A stretch of 64,000 bases of DNA from Xenorhabdus poinarii G6. Lineage in GTDB: Bacteria; Pseudomonadota; Gammaproteobacteria; Enterobacterales; Enterobacteriaceae. The position numbers were made by a program, and so were the translations under genes. This document shows, piece by piece, positions 1 to 11,015 of the stretch. The stretch is taken from NCBI RefSeq assembly GCF_000968175.1, contig NZ_FO704551.1, positions 310,001 to 374,000 of the forward strand, written 5' to 3'. The notes below the pieces were generated by a model that saw nothing but the letters and a program-made list of their open reading frames with translations, did no database searches and had not been told where the DNA came from. The number at the start of each line of letters is the position of its first letter. Position 1 is the first letter of the stretch.

Positions 1-1485
1 GGAACACTGAAACTGGGCAAATTGATTGCATTCTATGATGACAACGGCATCTCTATCGACGGTGAAGTCGAAGGCTGGTTCACCGATGATACCGCTGCCC
101 GCTTTGAAGCTTACGGCTGGCATGTCATTCGTGGTATTGATGGTCATGACGCTGATGCAATTGCGGCAGCCATCGACGCAGCACGTCAAGAGACAGGTAA
201 ACCATCGCTGTTGATGTGCAAAACCGTCATCGGTTTTGGTTCGCCAAACAAAGCAGGTAAAGAAGAATGTCACGGTGCCCCCTTGGGTGATGCTGAAATT
301 GAAGCAACGCGCAAGGCATTGGGTTGGGAACATCCTGCGTTTGAAATCCCTCAGCATATTTATGCTGACTGGAACGCTCAGGCCGCAGGCAAAACCAAAG
401 AAACGGCCTGGGAAGCGATGTTTGCGGAATATGCGCAAGCCTATCCAGAACTGGCTGCTGAATTCACCCGCCGTACTCGCGGTGAACTGCCAGCGAACTG
501 GGAGGCTGAATCCAAAGCATTCATTGAAAACCTGCAACAAAATCCGGCTTCCATTGCCAGCCGTAAGGCATCACAAAACGCGCTGGAAGCATTCGGTCAA
601 GTTCTGCCAGAATTCATGGGCGGCTCTGCTGACCTGGCACCGAGTAACCTGACGATGTGGTCTGGTTCGAAACCATTGAACGAAACTCAGGATGGCAACT
701 ACATTCACTATGGTGTACGTGAATTCGGTATGTCTGCCATCATGAACGGTATTGCACTGCATGGCGGTTTTGTCCCTTATGGCGCAACGTTCCTGATGTT
801 CGTGGAATATGCACGTAATGCTGTCCGTATGGCGGCATTGATGAAAATACGTAGCATCTTCGTTTATACCCATGATTCCATCGGTTTGGGTGAAGACGGC
901 CCGACTCACCAGCCAGTAGAGCAAATTGCCAGCCTGCGTGTAACACCCAACATGAGCACATGGCGCCCATGTGACCAGGTTGAATCTGCGGTGGCATGGA
1001 AATATGCCATTGAACGTAAAGATGGCCCAACGTCACTGATTTTCTCCCGTCAAAATCTGGCCCAGCAGGAACGTACCGCTGAGCAGTTGGCGAATATCGA
1101 GAAAGGGGCTTACATCCTGAAAGATTGTGCAGCCCAGCCTGAACTGATTTTGATTGCAACGGGTTCAGAAGTGGAACTGGCCGTGAAAGCCGCGGATCAA
1201 CTGAGTGCTGAAGGTCGTCAGGTTCGCGTGGTGTCTATGCCATCGACTGATGCCTTTGATAAGCAGGATGCTGACTATCGTGAATCGGTACTGCCTGCGG
1301 CAGTTTCTGCGCGGGTTGCTATTGAAGCGGGTATTTCTGATTACTGGTTCAAGTACGTTGGTATCAATGGTGCTATCGTCGGTATGAATACATTCGGTGA
1401 ATCTGCCCCTGCTGATGCACTGTTCAACGAGTTCGGTTTTACGGTTGAAAATGTGGTCGCCAAAGCGTCAGATTTGCTGAAATAA
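1..1485 (+). CDS. tktA: Transketolase, 5'-truncated by the window edge
   Basis: Transketolase moves two-carbon units between sugar phosphates in the cytosolic pentose phosphate pathway, using thiamine diphosphate. The reading frame is open from base 1 and 494 residues are visible; about 170 N-terminal residues of the usual ~663 lie outside the window. Visible family features are the middle-domain stretch [17 protein letters not shown] (near codon 290 of the visible part), which lies in the cofactor and substrate binding region, and a complete C-terminal domain ending in [10 protein letters not shown]. Sequence is close to enterobacterial TktA throughout. Its position upstream of epd-pgk-fbaA matches the enterobacterial gene order, which supports tktA over tktB. 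A strong terminator follows, so epd is probably transcribed separately. Confidence 0.96.
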   Translation, partial: GTLKLGKLIAFYDDNGISIDGEVEGWFTDDTAARFEAYGWHVIRGIDGHDADAIAAAIDAARQETGKPSLLMCKTVIGFGSPNKAGKEECHGAPLGDAEIEATRKALGWEHPAFEIPQHIYADWNAQAAGKTKETAWEAMFAEYAQAYPELAAEFTRRTRGELPANWEAESKAFIENLQQNPASIASRKASQNALEAFGQVLPEFMGGSADLAPSNLTMWSGSKPLNETQDGNYIHYGVREFGMSAIMNGIALHGGFVPYGATFLMFVEYARNAVRMAALMKIRSIFVYTHDSIGLGEDGPTHQPVEQIASLRVTPNMSTWRPCDQVESAVAWKYAIERKDGPTSLIFSRQNLAQQERTAEQLANIEKGAYILKDCAAQPELILIATGSEVELAVKAADQLSAEGRQVRVVSMPSTDAFDKQDADYRESVLPAAVSARVAIEAGISDYWFKYVGINGAIVGMNTFGESAPADALFNEFGFTVENVVAKASDLLK

Positions 1486-1505
1486 TCAACAAACACCCTG
1501 CATAA

Positions 1506-1547
1506 AGCGCATTCGCATCAATGTTAGAGCGAATGCGCTCTTTTTTT
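1506..1547 (+). terminator. Rho-independent terminator of tktA
   Basis: An 11-bp perfect stem (AGCGCATTCGC at 1506-1516 with its complement at 1529-1539) is followed by a run of seven T at 1541-1547. It lies 20 bases after the tktA stop codon. A weaker AATGG/CCATT hairpin with a T-run follows near 1577-1603. Confidence 0.9.
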
Positions 1548-1775
1548 GTCCAAATATTCTTCTGTGATGTGGTTAATGGTGCTTGCCATTGCGCTTTTTT
1601 TCTCGTAGGCTGCTTTTATATTGTCGCTGAACCGTTTCAGTCTGTTATATAAACCCAATACATAAGATGGGTCTGTCACATATTTGGCCAATTTTGTGAT
1701 GAACTATCCGTACAAGCAGGCATTGCTCAGTTATCCTAAGCGGTTGCATGAACAAAGAAAAATTCAGGAAGTAAT

Positions 1776-2795
1776 ATGACTATCAAGGTAGCGATTAACG
1801 GTTTCGGGAGAATAGGGCGCAGTGTCCTGCGCGCCCTTTACGAATCCGGGCGTCGGGCTGAGATTTCCGTGATCGCAATTAATGAGCTGGCAGATGCAGA
1901 AGGCATTGCTCACTTATTGAAATACGATTCCAGTCATGGACGTTTTGCATGGGATGTACGCTTGCAGGGGAATTTATTGCAGGTAGGCGACGATATGATT
2001 CGACTGTTTCATCAACCTGAGATCACAGCGTTGCCCTGGAAAGCGTTAGACATTGATATTGTGCTTGATTGCACGGGTCAATATGGTGAACGGGCGGACG
2101 GAGAGCTGCATATCGCCAGCGGAGCCAAAAAAGTTCTGTTTTCACATCCGGGAGGCAATAATCTGGATGCAACGGTGGTCTATGGTGTCAATCACCATGC
2201 ATTAGTGGCCGAAGATTGCATTGTGTCCAATGCGTCCTGTACAACAAATTGCATCATTCCGATTATCAAAGTATTGGATGACGCGTTCAATATTGAATCC
2301 GGTACGGTAACAACCATCCACGCCTCTATGAATGATCAACCGGTGATTGACGCTTATCACCGTGATTTACGTCGAACCAGAGCCGCCAGTCAATCGATCA
2401 TTCCTGTTGATACAAAACTGGCTGCGGGGATCACGCGTGTTTTCCCTAAATTCAGTGATCGGTTTGAAGCCATTTCCGTGCGGGTGCCGACTATCAATGT
2501 GACCGCCATTGATTTGAGCGTCACCGTTTGCGAGGCGGTGAATGTTGAAGAGGTCAACCAGCGCCTGCAAAAATCAGCGGGTAGCGAGTTTCGTGGTATA
2601 GTGGATTACACGGATTTACCGCTCGTTTCAGCGGACTTTAACCACGATCCCCACAGTGCCATTGTGGATGGCACACAGACTCGGGTTAGCGGCAAACATC
2701 TGATAAAAACCCTGGTATGGTGTGACAATGAGTGGGGCTTTGCCAATCGTATGCTTGATACAACGTTGGCAATGGCGGCAACGGGTTTCAAATAA
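1776..2795 (+). CDS. epd: D-erythrose-4-phosphate dehydrogenase
   Basis: NAD-dependent oxidation of erythrose 4-phosphate to 4-phosphoerythronate, the first step of the DXP-dependent pyridoxal phosphate route. The protein has 339 residues, the family length. The N-terminal Rossmann motif [14 protein letters not shown] (residues 7-20) binds NAD, and the catalytic cysteine is Cys155 in SNASCTTNC. The family is a GAPDH paralogue; the neighbouring pgk and fbaA and the enterobacterial order tktA-epd-pgk-fbaA decide in favour of Epd rather than GapA. The ATG is preceded by AGGA at a normal distance. The gene probably starts the epd-pgk-fbaA transcription unit, since 75 bases separate it from pgk without a terminator. 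Confidence 0.95.
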   Translation: MTIKVAINGFGRIGRSVLRALYESGRRAEISVIAINELADAEGIAHLLKYDSSHGRFAWDVRLQGNLLQVGDDMIRLFHQPEITALPWKALDIDIVLDCTGQYGERADGELHIASGAKKVLFSHPGGNNLDATVVYGVNHHALVAEDCIVSNASCTTNCIIPIIKVLDDAFNIESGTVTTIHASMNDQPVIDAYHRDLRRTRAASQSIIPVDTKLAAGITRVFPKFSDRFEAISVRVPTINVTAIDLSVTVCEAVNVEEVNQRLQKSAGSEFRGIVDYTDLPLVSADFNHDPHSAIVDGTQTRVSGKHLIKTLVWCDNEWGFANRMLDTTLAMAATGFK

Positions 2796-2870
2796 TTATT
2801 TGTTGTGTCATACACGGCGCACAGCAGAAGATGAAGTAATTTTATAAAAGAATCAATGAGAGGATTCACC

Positions 2871-4037
2871 ATGTCTGTAATTAAGATGACTGATTTAGAT
2901 CTGGCGGGTAAACGTGTACTGATCCGTGCTGATCTGAATGTGCCTGTAAAAGATGGCAAAGTGACTTCTGATGCACGTATCCGAGCATCTTTGCCGACGA
3001 TTGAGGCTGCGCTGAGTCAGGGAGCCAAGGTCATGGTTACTTCTCACCTGGGACGCCCAACAGAGGGAGAATACAACGAAGCGTTCTCACTGCAACCTGT
3101 CGTTGATTATCTGAAAGCCACACTTTCTTCTCCTGTTCGTCTGGAAAAAAACTATCTGGATGGTGTTGAAGTGGTGGAAGGCGAACTGGTTGTTCTGGAA
3201 AACGTTCGCTTCAACAAAGGTGAGAAAAAAGATGACGAAACGTTATCAAAGCAATATGCCGCACTGTGTGATGTATATGTGATGGATGCTTTCGGTACTG
3301 CACATCGTGCGCAAGCGTCAACACACGGCGTTGCGAAATTTGCCCCCATTGCTTGTGCTGGCCCGCTGCTGTCTGGTGAACTGGAGGCGTTGGGGAAAGC
3401 CCTGCACAACCCTGCGCGCCCAATGGTGGCGATTGTCGGCGGATCGAAAGTCTCAACCAAACTGACGGTGCTTGATTCACTGTCCAAAATTGCTGATCAA
3501 CTGATCATCGGCGGTGGGATTGCTAACACCTTTGTTGCCGCTGAAGGGCACAATGTGGGGCGTTCACTGTACGAAGATGATTTGATTCCAGAGGCGAAAA
3601 AGCTGCTGGAAAGCTGTGATATTCCTGTTCCTACCGATGTTCGTGTCGCGACAGAGTTCTCTGAAACTGCGGAAGCTACGCTGAAGTCCACCCGCGACAT
3701 TAAAGATGATGAACAGATCCTTGACTTAGGTGATGCATCTGCTGAACGTTTGGCTGAAATCCTGAAAAACGCCAAAACCATTCTGTGGAATGGCCCGGTC
3801 GGGGTTTTTGAATTCCCTAACTTCCGTAAAGGAACTGAAATTATTGCCCAGGCCATTGCTGAGAGCGATGCTTTCTCAATTGCAGGGGGAGGGGATACCT
3901 TGGCGGCAATTGATCTGTTCGACATTGCCGACAAGATCTCTTACATCTCTACCGGGGGGGGCGCTTTCCTTGAGTTCGTTGAAGGCAAAAAACTACCCGC
4001 CGTTGTGATGCTGGAAGAACGTGCTAAAAGTAACTAA
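2871..4037 (+). CDS. pgk: Phosphoglycerate kinase
   Basis: Transfers phosphate from 1,3-bisphosphoglycerate to ADP in glycolysis, in the cytosol. The 388 residues match the family length and enterobacterial Pgk closely. Visible motifs are the substrate-binding RADLNVP near residue 20, SHLGRPTEG near 60, GGSKVSTK near 200 and the nucleotide loop GGGDT near 350. An ATG five codons upstream (2856) is in frame, but [14 protein letters not shown] is the conserved N terminus and GAGAGG sits just ahead of 2871, so this start was chosen. It lies between epd and fbaA in one operon. Confidence 0.97.
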   Translation: MSVIKMTDLDLAGKRVLIRADLNVPVKDGKVTSDARIRASLPTIEAALSQGAKVMVTSHLGRPTEGEYNEAFSLQPVVDYLKATLSSPVRLEKNYLDGVEVVEGELVVLENVRFNKGEKKDDETLSKQYAALCDVYVMDAFGTAHRAQASTHGVAKFAPIACAGPLLSGELEALGKALHNPARPMVAIVGGSKVSTKLTVLDSLSKIADQLIIGGGIANTFVAAEGHNVGRSLYEDDLIPEAKKLLESCDIPVPTDVRVATEFSETAEATLKSTRDIKDDEQILDLGDASAERLAEILKNAKTILWNGPVGVFEFPNFRKGTEIIAQAIAESDAFSIAGGGDTLAAIDLFDIADKISYISTGGGAFLEFVEGKKLPAVVMLEERAKSN

Positions 4038-4094
4038 GTTGTAATCACAGGCAGTATTAACTGCCTGTTCAATGTCAATACAGGACCACGTAAC

Positions 4095-5171
4095 ATGTCT
4101 AAAATTTTTGATTTCGTAAAACCGGGTGTCATCACTGGTGATGATGTTCAAAAAGTCTTTGCCGTTGCTAAAGAAAACAATTTCGCATTGCCAGCGGTTA
4201 ACTGTGTTGGTACGGATTCCATCAACGCAGTGTTGGAAACGGCGGCAAAAGTACGTGCTCCGGTTATTATTCAGTTCTCTAACGGTGGTGCCTCTTTCGT
4301 TGCAGGTAAGGGACTGAAAGCAGAAGGTCAACAAACCGCAATCATCGGTGCAATTTCAGGTGCTCACCACGTTCACCAAATGGCAGAATATTATGGTGTG
4401 CCGGTTATCCTGCACACTGACCATTGTGCTCGTAAACTGTTACCCTGGATCGACGGTCTGCTGGATGCGGGTGAAAAACACTACGCACAAACGGGTAAGC
4501 CGCTGTTTTCCTCTCACATGATCGACTTGTCAGAAGAATCGCTGGAAGAAAATATCGAGATTTGCAGCCAATACCTGGCGCGTATGGCGAAAATCGACAT
4601 GACACTGGAAATCGAACTGGGCTGTACTGGTGGTGAAGAAGATGGTGTTGATAACACTCATCTGGACAGCTCGTCCCTGTACACTCAGCCAGAAGACGTG
4701 GCTTACGCGTATCAGAAACTGAATGCGATCAGCCCGCGTTTCACTATCGCAGCTTCTTTCGGTAACGTTCATGGCGTGTATAAACCCGGCAACGTTAAAC
4801 TGACACCAAAAATTCTGCGTAACTCACAGGATTATGTTTCTGAGAAATTCAACCTGCCACACAACAGCCTGGATTTCGTTTTCCACGGTGGTTCTGGTTC
4901 TACCGCAGAAGAAATTCAGGAAGCCGTCAGCTACGGCGTGGTGAAAATGAATATCGATACCGATACCCAGTGGGCAACCTGGGAAGGTATTCTGAACTAC
5001 TACAAAAAGAACGAAGGCTACCTGCAAGGCCAGTTAGGTAACCCGGAAGGCGCGGACAAACCTAACAAGAAATTCTATGATCCTCGCGTTTGGCTGCGTG
5101 CTGGTCAGGCTTCCATGATTGTTCGTCTGGAACAAGCTTTTAAAGAACTGAATGCGGTTGATGTGCTGTAA
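4095..5171 (+). CDS. fbaA: Fructose-bisphosphate aldolase, class II
   Basis: Zinc-dependent cleavage of fructose 1,6-bisphosphate to dihydroxyacetone phosphate and glyceraldehyde 3-phosphate. The 358 residues are one short of the E. coli enzyme. The zinc and catalytic motif HTDHCA is near residue 108, the zinc-binding glutamate follows in LEIELGCTGGEEDG near 175, and the phosphate-binding FHGGSGS is near residue 264. It is the last gene of the epd-pgk-fbaA run, 57 bases after pgk, and is followed by a strong terminator. Confidence 0.97.
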   Translation: MSKIFDFVKPGVITGDDVQKVFAVAKENNFALPAVNCVGTDSINAVLETAAKVRAPVIIQFSNGGASFVAGKGLKAEGQQTAIIGAISGAHHVHQMAEYYGVPVILHTDHCARKLLPWIDGLLDAGEKHYAQTGKPLFSSHMIDLSEESLEENIEICSQYLARMAKIDMTLEIELGCTGGEEDGVDNTHLDSSSLYTQPEDVAYAYQKLNAISPRFTIAASFGNVHGVYKPGNVKLTPKILRNSQDYVSEKFNLPHNSLDFVFHGGSGSTAEEIQEAVSYGVVKMNIDTDTQWATWEGILNYYKKNEGYLQGQLGNPEGADKPNKKFYDPRVWLRAGQASMIVRLEQAFKELNAVDVL

Positions 5172-5218
5172 AGAACCACGTCATTTCGTGTAATCACCCG
5201 GTGTTATAGGGTGTTATA

Positions 5219-5268
5219 AAAAATTCTCCGCGCTATGTCCTTTGTGGAATGAGCGGAGAATTTTTTTT
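5219..5268 (+). terminator. Terminator after fbaA
   Basis: A 13-bp stem (5219-5231 paired with 5253-5265) ends in a run of eight T at 5261-5268. The A-rich 5' arm makes it likely to work in both directions, also for dtpB, whose stop is at 5300 on the other strand. Confidence 0.88.
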
Positions 5269-5299
5269 ATGTGCCTGAATTCGATTGGAATCGAGTCAG

Positions 5300-6766
5300 T
5301 TATGCCTTCACTTCACCTTTCATAAAACGGTTCAGCCACGGCACCATGCAGGCCATTACCACCGCGACAATCAGGGTCGCAACGCCGATTTTGCCAAACA
5401 CACTCGTATAAATAGGCAAGGTTTGCAGTGGATTTGTCACCCCTTCAGGTGCGGCCGTCAAAGTTGCCACATAACTGCCCAATACAGATGCTGCGGCTTG
5501 TGACAGAAACCACATACCGAGGATAAAACCGGTCAGATAACTGGGCACAAACGTTGCCACCATCGCCAATCCCAATGCACTGATCATTAATTCTCCTACG
5601 CTCTGGAACAGATAGACCAGCACAATAAACCACGGTGAGGTAATACCATTTGCATCGGCAAATAAACCAGAAGCGGCGGCAGTCAGGAAACCGAGAGAGC
5701 ACAAGAACATGCCAAAGGTAAATTTCGTCGGCATAGAAAAATCTTTACCTTTGGCCCCCAGTCGGGTGTAAATCACGGCCAGGATAGGGCTGGCAACGAT
5801 GATCCAAAACGGGTTCAGCGCCTGGAAACTGATAGGATTAATGTGAAAACCCAGGAGCTCATGATGAACGTTATTGATGGCAAAGAAATTAAGAGACGTC
5901 GGCATCTGGTTATACAGGATATAGAACACGACAGCCTGAAGCATCAGAATAAATGCCACAAACATTTTATTGCGGCCGACTCTATCTTGCTTGAATGCCT
6001 GCCAGAAGAAAATCACGATAACAACCGTTGAAATCGCCATCAGCACAATATTGGCAATGTTGATGTTGTGCAGTAGCCAGGCACAGAGACCAATCATGAT
6101 GACTGAACCCAGTAAAACCAAAAACAAAGTGGCATAGTTAACAGGCGCATGGTCTGGCTCTGAACCGATGTTGTGTACCATACGGCGGCAGGCGATATAA
6201 ACCAGTAGGGCGATAATCAGACCGATACCACAGATATTATAGGTAACAGCATAACCATATTTTTCGGCAATAACAGGTGCAAGCGCAAGGGAAACCAGAG
6301 AACCAAGATTGATGGACATATAGAAGAGCGTAAATGCGCCATCCAAACGGGGGTCTTGCGGCGAGTAGCATTTCGCCAGCAGGCTGGCGGGATTCGCTTT
6401 GAAAAGGCCATTACCGACAGCGACAGTGCCCAGGGCATAAAAAATCAGTGTCGGTTTCATGATAGAAAGGCCAATCATAAAATAGCCAATGGCTATAATA
6501 ATGGCACCCAGAACGATGGTGCGTTTTGTCCCCAATAAGTGATCACCGACATAACCACCGATAGAAATCAGGCCATAAACCAGCGCAGTAAATGCACCAA
6601 ACGTGATAAAGGATTGTGTTTCTGAAAACCCAAGGTGTTGAACGAAGTAGACGGCAAGAATACCCTGAACACCGTAGTAACCGAAACGTTCCCACAATTC
6701 CACAAAAAAGATCATGAAAAAGGGTTTGGGTTGATCCCATAAACCGACCGGAGCGGTTTTACTCAT
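5300..6766 (-). CDS. dtpB: Proton-dependent di/tripeptide transporter (POT family)
   Basis: Inner-membrane peptide:proton symporter of the major facilitator superfamily. The 488 residues have the length of E. coli DtpB and many hydrophobic segments. The POT signature region is intact: [16 protein letters not shown] near residue 20 contains the ExxER-type proton-coupling motif, and [13 protein letters not shown] near residue 145 is the second PTR2 signature. Resemblance is closer to DtpB ([18 protein letters not shown] start, [10 protein letters not shown]) than to DtpA or DtpD. It stands alone, convergent with fbaA. Confidence 0.9.
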   Translation of the reverse strand: MSKTAPVGLWDQPKPFFMIFFVELWERFGYYGVQGILAVYFVQHLGFSETQSFITFGAFTALVYGLISIGGYVGDHLLGTKRTIVLGAIIIAIGYFMIGLSIMKPTLIFYALGTVAVGNGLFKANPASLLAKCYSPQDPRLDGAFTLFYMSINLGSLVSLALAPVIAEKYGYAVTYNICGIGLIIALLVYIACRRMVHNIGSEPDHAPVNYATLFLVLLGSVIMIGLCAWLLHNINIANIVLMAISTVVIVIFFWQAFKQDRVGRNKMFVAFILMLQAVVFYILYNQMPTSLNFFAINNVHHELLGFHINPISFQALNPFWIIVASPILAVIYTRLGAKGKDFSMPTKFTFGMFLCSLGFLTAAASGLFADANGITSPWFIVLVYLFQSVGELMISALGLAMVATFVPSYLTGFILGMWFLSQAAASVLGSYVATLTAAPEGVTNPLQTLPIYTSVFGKIGVATLIVAVVMACMVPWLNRFMKGEVKA

Positions 6767-7300
6767 AAATAAGTACCTCTATTTAACTGCAATTTCCATA
6801 ACAATATATCCAGATGATGACTCGGTTGTTAACGCCTTTGCGGATAATATATCGTGTGAGTTATGATGTTGTTTATTGATTCAAGGTGATCGTGAAGCGA
6901 GGGAGGTTAATATACTGGTATTGTCTCTTCTCAACGGTTGATCACACTAACGGAAAAAGTAATACCAGATCTGCCATAATATTCACTATATTAATATCAA
7001 AAATAATTAATATGGGTGTCATGTGTTCGCAAATGAATCGTATTGGTTGTTTTTAAATCAAAGTGAATGGCTATTCATGAGTATCTATTGCAGGATGGCG
7101 TCTGTTTATCGAATTTCATCACTTTAATGTATACATTAAAATGATTGTATGATTGGAATTTGTACGGCAGTGAAAAATGATTGACATCAGGCCGAGATGA
7201 TTGCTGCATGATGTCGTTTTTTGATTTACTGAGAAAATACCCCACGGAAAACCGCTTACTCATGTATCGAGAAAATCAACCTCACCCTGCATATCTACCT
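6767..7300. other. AT-rich intergenic region upstream of dtpB
   Basis: No convincing gene. One short minus-strand reading frame (62 codons, 7075-7263) has no ribosome binding site and no recognisable protein. The stretch next to 6767 must hold the dtpB promoter, but no single box pair stands out. Confidence 0.5.
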
Positions 7301-7348
7301 AAAAAAAACAGCACCTTACTGTATTTATACAGATAAGATGCTGTTTTT
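7301..7348 (-). terminator. Terminator of folD-ybcJ
   Basis: A long hairpin with A-run and T-run on either side: the arm starting AAAAACAGCA at 7304 pairs with the arm ending TGCTGTTTTT at 7348 with two mismatches. Read on the minus strand it lies 35 bases after the ybcJ stop and ends in a T-run. It may act in both directions. Confidence 0.85.
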
Positions 7349-7382
7349 CAGAAAATTTTAACAGTGATATTGACCCATTAAA

Positions 7383-7598
7383 TTACGCGTCTACAACGCG
7401 GACAGACTTCCTGTTAAAGCTGATTACCTTACCAGCAGTGATCTTGCAGCGTTTACGTGTTTCTGGTTGATTGTCAACTTGCACCAAACCTTCCGCAATC
7501 ATCGCCTTCGCTGCGGCACCACTTTCACACCATCCTTGAAACTTCAGCAGATCACACAATTCGACATAAGGGTGCCCATCTAAATAAAAAATTTCCAT
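7383..7598 (-). CDS. ybcJ: S4-like RNA-binding protein YbcJ
   Basis: A 71-residue protein of the YbcJ family, a small S4-like (alpha-L) RNA-binding fold. The conserved core VELCDLLKFQGWCESGAAAK and the pattern ETRKRCKI are visible. Its cellular role is not established. The ATG overlaps the folD stop by one base (TGATG), so translation is probably coupled. The folD-ybcJ pairing is also found in E. coli. Confidence 0.9.
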   Translation of the reverse strand: MEIFYLDGHPYVELCDLLKFQGWCESGAAAKAMIAEGLVQVDNQPETRKRCKITAGKVISFNRKSVRVVDA

Positions 7599-8473
7599 CA
7601 GTAACCTTCAGTTGTTTCTACATCATGATATTCCTCGCAAGCTTGCAAGGTATTTTGAATCAATGTTGCAACCGTCATTGGGCCAACGCCACCAGGTACA
7701 GGAGAGATCCAGCCTGCACGGTCAAACGCGTTATCGAAATCGACATCACCAATGACTTTGCCATTTTCCAGCCGATTAATACCGACATCAATCACAATCG
7801 CACCGGGTTTAATCCACTCACCGGGAATAAAATTTGGCTTACCGACCGCGACAACCAGCAAATCAGCCTGTTCAACATACTGACGTAAGTTGTTGGTAAA
7901 ACGGTGTGTTACCGTAGTCGTACAGCCTGCCAACAGCAATTCAAGGCTCATCGGACGTCCCACGATATTAGACGCTCCGATAATAACTGCATTTAATCCA
8001 TAGGTATTAATATTGCAACGCTCAAGCAGCGTGACAATGCCGCGAGGCGTACAAGGACGTAACTTTGGGGCACGCTGGCATAGACGGCCGATATTATAAG
8101 GATGGAAGCCATCCACATCCTTATCGGGATGAATGCGTTCCAGTACTTTGACATTATCAATGCCGGCAGGTAGAGGGAGTTGAACTAAAATACCGTCGAT
8201 TTCCTTATCGGCGTTCAGGTTATCGATCAGAGAGAGTAATTCGGCTTCGCTGGTGGTATCAGGTAAATCATAAGAACGGGACATAAAACCGACTTCTTCA
8301 CAGGCGCGGCGTTTGCTGGCGACATAAATTTGAGAAGCCGGGTTTTCGCCCACTAAAACGACGGCAAGACCTGGAGCCCGTTTTCCGGCGGCAACCCGCT
8401 GCCTGACTTTTTCTGCAACTTCGTTTCTGATTGTCTGCGCAATCGTTTTCCCATCAATAATTTTTGCTGACAT
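7598..8473 (-). CDS. folD: Bifunctional methylenetetrahydrofolate dehydrogenase / cyclohydrolase
   Basis: Interconverts 5,10-methylene-, methenyl- and 10-formyl-tetrahydrofolate with NADP in the cytosol. The 291 residues match the family length. Motifs are [13 protein letters not shown] near residue 50 (catalytic lysine), [10 protein letters not shown] near 95, the NADP-binding [12 protein letters not shown] near 163 and the C-terminal [10 protein letters not shown] near 260. It is first in a two-gene unit with ybcJ. In E. coli folD and ybcJ also lie beside argU and its integrated prophage, so the context is conserved. Confidence 0.96.
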   Translation of the reverse strand: MSAKIIDGKTIAQTIRNEVAEKVRQRVAAGKRAPGLAVVLVGENPASQIYVASKRRACEEVGFMSRSYDLPDTTSEAELLSLIDNLNADKEIDGILVQLPLPAGIDNVKVLERIHPDKDVDGFHPYNIGRLCQRAPKLRPCTPRGIVTLLERCNINTYGLNAVIIGASNIVGRPMSLELLLAGCTTTVTHRFTNNLRQYVEQADLLVVAVGKPNFIPGEWIKPGAIVIDVGINRLENGKVIGDVDFDNAFDRAGWISPVPGGVGPMTVATLIQNTLQACEEYHDVETTEGY

Positions 8474-8665
8474 GTATTTAAGATTCCATTATCAAGTATA
8501 GGAATGGACGCTATTTTGTCAGAACATGAATCGTCTGTCAGTTTTATTAGTAATCATAAAATGAGCATATGAACGCAAAGGCCATTGACTCATTCCATTA
8601 TGCCCGTATAATCCGGGTCTACATCAACGCATTAATGATGTTTCTTATTTCTACATATTGATAAT

Positions 8666-8742
8666 GCGCCCTTAGCTCAGCTGGATAGAGCAACGGCCTT
8701 CTAAGCCGTAGGTCACAGGTTCGAATCCTGTAGGGCGTACCA
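8666..8742 (+). tRNA. argU: tRNA-Arg(TCT), phage integration target
   Basis: The 77-base gene folds as a cloverleaf with CCA encoded. The acceptor stem is GCGCCCT with AGGGCGT (one G-U closing pair), the anticodon loop is CTTCTAA with anticodon TCT at 8700-8702, and the T arm carries GGTTCGAATCC. It matches E. coli argU apart from a few positions. The gene is left intact because the prophage restores its 3' half; the corresponding copy is at 61576-61621. Confidence 0.97.
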
Positions 8743-8743
8743 T
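8698..8743 (+). repeat. attL core, 46-bp direct repeat
   Basis: This stretch, from the anticodon loop to one base beyond the CCA of argU, recurs exactly at 61576-61621. It marks the left end of the prophage; the integrase gene begins 21 bases further in. Confidence 0.95.
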
Positions 8744-8763
8744 TTAAAATCAATGGGTTACCC

Positions 8764-9921
8764 TTATTTGGCGATTGCGATTTTTCCTGACTGGGACGTA
8801 TTTGGGACGCAACCACCGAAAAGCGCATCAATTTGGCGGGCGTGCTCGGTCAAATGGCTGGGTGTTAAATGAGCGTAACGCCTTACCATTTCGATTGACT
8901 CCCAACCGCCCATCTCTTGTAAAATTGATAATGGAACGCCTGACTGAACCAGCCAGCTAGCCCAAGTGTGTCTCAGATCGTGAAATCTAAAATCTTCTAT
9001 ACCAGCTCGCTTTAATGCTGCGTTCCATGCTGTGTTATCATCAACACGCATCTTCCTGACTTTGGGCATTGCTTTTCCATCGGGATTGGTTGATGCCTTG
9101 TTATGGACGAAAACCCATTTATGATGATTGCCTATCTGATCACGCAAAGACCTACAAGCAGTATCATTTAGGGCTACCCCTATAGCCCTAGCTGACTTGC
9201 TTTGGTCTGGGTGTATCCATGCAACTTGACGCTGCATATCAACTTGAGACCATTCCAGATTAATAATGTTTGACCGCCTTAGTCCCGTAGCCAAAGCAAA
9301 TTTAACAACTGACTTTAACGGCTCTGGGCATTCATCAACTAACCTTTTAGCCTCGTGAGGTTCCAACCATCTAACACGTTTCTCTCTGACGGTTGGAACT
9401 TTAATCACTGGTGCTTTTTCTAACCATTTCCAATCCCGTTCGGCTGCCCTTAGCAGAGACTTCATTAATGATAAGTGCTTTGCCTTGGTCGCTACCGAGA
9501 CGGGGACTTCTGTATATGCAGGGACTTCTTTTCCTTTTTTCTGTGCGGCCTTAACCCGACTCTCCCAGCGCTGTTTGGTCTTGCGGTTCTTCATCTTACT
9601 GATTGCCGTATAAATTCTGGCTTCAGTGATATCCTTTAGCCTTACTCCTTCGAAGTATTCCAACCAGAACGCCATACGGCTTTTATCATCATCCAGTGAC
9701 TTCTTATCAGCTTTTTCCTCAATCCATCGTAGACAGGCTTCATCAAATGTTACATCAGGAAAGTCCCCCAACCTTTCTATGCGCCATAATTCAGCCTTTC
9801 TTCGGTCGTGCAGCTCCTGAGCTTGCTTTTTGTCCGTTGTCCCAAGAGACTCCTTAATTCTTTTGCCGCTAGGCGTCGTGTAGTTCCCATACCACGTATT
9901 TCCTCTACGGAAGATTGACAT
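8764..9921 (-). CDS. int: Phage tyrosine integrase
   Basis: Site-specific recombinase for integration at argU. It has 385 residues with an N-terminal arm-binding domain ([17 protein letters not shown]), a core-binding SAM-like middle part and a C-terminal catalytic domain. Catalytic residues can be placed: Arg in ATGLRRSNI, the HDLRHTWAS box (HxxR), the GGW position and the nucleophile Tyr in MVRRYAHL. The ATG at 9921 has AAGGAG seven bases upstream. The gene reads towards attL with its stop 21 bases inside the prophage, the standard arrangement. An excisionase-like frame overlaps its 5' end by 145 bases. Confidence 0.95.
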   Translation of the reverse strand: MSIFRRGNTWYGNYTTPSGKRIKESLGTTDKKQAQELHDRRKAELWRIERLGDFPDVTFDEACLRWIEEKADKKSLDDDKSRMAFWLEYFEGVRLKDITEARIYTAISKMKNRKTKQRWESRVKAAQKKGKEVPAYTEVPVSVATKAKHLSLMKSLLRAAERDWKWLEKAPVIKVPTVREKRVRWLEPHEAKRLVDECPEPLKSVVKFALATGLRRSNIINLEWSQVDMQRQVAWIHPDQSKSARAIGVALNDTACRSLRDQIGNHHKWVFVHNKASTNPDGKAMPKVRKMRVDDNTAWNAALKRAGIEDFRFHDLRHTWASWLVQSGVPLSILQEMGGWESIEMVRRYAHLTPSHLTEHARQIDALFGGCVPNTSQSGKIAIAK

Positions 9922-10178
9922 TGCTTATCTCCTTTTTCTGTCGTATCTACCGCGCTCACCGGCACAGTTTGGATCGGATTGTTGATTGCTGCAATACATG
10001 CAGAGCGAGTAAATAAATAGGGTGATTTTGGTTTAGTGGGATTTTTCTTGGTATAGGCTATCTTCCCTATTTTGCACCAGAGGGATAATGTATCTTCATC
10101 AATCCCTATAAATGCGGCCGCCTGCTTTCTGGATAAGGTGACGCTTTCTATTCTGTCATTATCAGCGATGAGTCTCAT
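9777..10178 (-). CDS. Excisionase-like helix-turn-helix protein
   Basis: A 133-residue protein whose first ~75 residues look like a small helix-turn-helix DNA-binding domain ([20 protein letters not shown], then a basic wing with [19 protein letters not shown]). It sits directly upstream of int on the same strand, the usual place of xis, so a role as recombination directionality factor is inferred. The ATG has AAGGAG eight bases upstream. The last ~48 codons overlap the int start in another frame, more than the short xis/int overlap in lambda. The tail is basic and could be genuine or unselected. Confidence 0.6.
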   Translation of the reverse strand: MRLIADNDRIESVTLSRKQAAAFIGIDEDTLSLWCKIGKIAYTKKNPTKPKSPYLFTRSACIAAINNPIQTVPVSAVDTTEKGDKQCQSSVEEIRGMGTTRRLAAKELRSLLGQRTKSKLRSCTTEERLNYGA

Positions 10179-10352
10179 TGCTTCATCTCCTTCTGAATCA
10201 TCCGTACATAATATGACAGCACTGATTTAGCGCTGAATTTCATGTGATTGAGTGGGTTAAATTTGAGGGTGTATTTATCGAGTATTGCGGTGGTTATTGA
10301 GTTCTTTCAGGCATTCCCTTGCCACCTGTCTGCATCCGTTCTCGAATGTTAG

Positions 10353-11015
10353 TCATGGGTGTTTGCAAATAAATCTATTCTCAGGCTCATATCTAACCTC
10401 ATTAATAAACTCAATATTATTTACAGGTGATTCATCGCCATATAAATGCCATCCATCGACTGATTCACGTGCGAATAATTCAATGCGTGGAATATCACCG
10501 TATAATTGCTCTAACCGATAATGAACCTCCCGTGGTTTTTGAGAGTGTTCACCCAGACATGAATAAATGACCTGTTTCACACTGGCGCTCTGGCGTGGCA
10601 ATCCGTTGCCCCGAATAGCGAACAATACATCCTCCGTGTTGCTGCGGGTGTAGTTACCTCCGTTCATCCGTGTTTCGGTGTTGAGTAGTTCCATGAAATC
10701 CCAGCTGTCTAGCAACATTTCATCCTGAATGGCTTTATCTATGCGGTTCATCGCCAGTTTGTTTAATTTCACCCACGTGAACAATTTCATCGTTTTAACC
10801 GTTAATCCCCACACCTCAGCCAATTTAGCTGCCTTCAATGCAAAATTACCCGTGTACCACATGGCGAGCACAGAGTTTTCAGCGGCTATTTGTTCGATGG
10901 GTAATCGGGTGAGGGAATAAAAATCGGTGGTAGTGTAGTGATTACTGGCTGCTCCGTTACTGGCTGAATTATTATATTGCCACGGGGGATCAGCTAATAT
11001 CAGGCTATATTTCAT
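10353..11015 (-). CDS. MT-A70 family DNA N6-adenine methyltransferase
   Basis: The 220-residue protein begins with the MT-A70 motif ILADPPWQYN (residues 6-15), where DPPW is the catalytic motif IV. It contains a Tyr-rich region and a C-terminal RIELFARESVDGWHLYGDE, which is typical of phage adenine methylases of this family. It probably methylates adenine in phage DNA, possibly against host restriction; target sequence unknown. It overlaps the upstream small gene by 11 bases in the leftward early operon. Confidence 0.85.
   Translation of the reverse strand: MKYSLILADPPWQYNNSASNGAASNHYTTTDFYSLTRLPIEQIAAENSVLAMWYTGNFALKAAKLAEVWGLTVKTMKLFTWVKLNKLAMNRIDKAIQDEMLLDSWDFMELLNTETRMNGGNYTRSNTEDVLFAIRGNGLPRQSASVKQVIYSCLGEHSQKPREVHYRLEQLYGDIPRIELFARESVDGWHLYGDESPVNNIEFINEVRYEPENRFICKHP

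Noticed and set aside
7075..7263. 62-codon minus-strand frame upstream of dtpB
   Set aside because: No ribosome binding site and no protein-like pattern; lies in an AT-rich promoter region.
10180..10352. Two very short coupled minus-strand frames (about 20 and 22 codons) between the methylase and the excisionase-like gene
   Set aside because: They overlap neighbours by ATGA, but are too short to judge; could be one gene with a frameshift.
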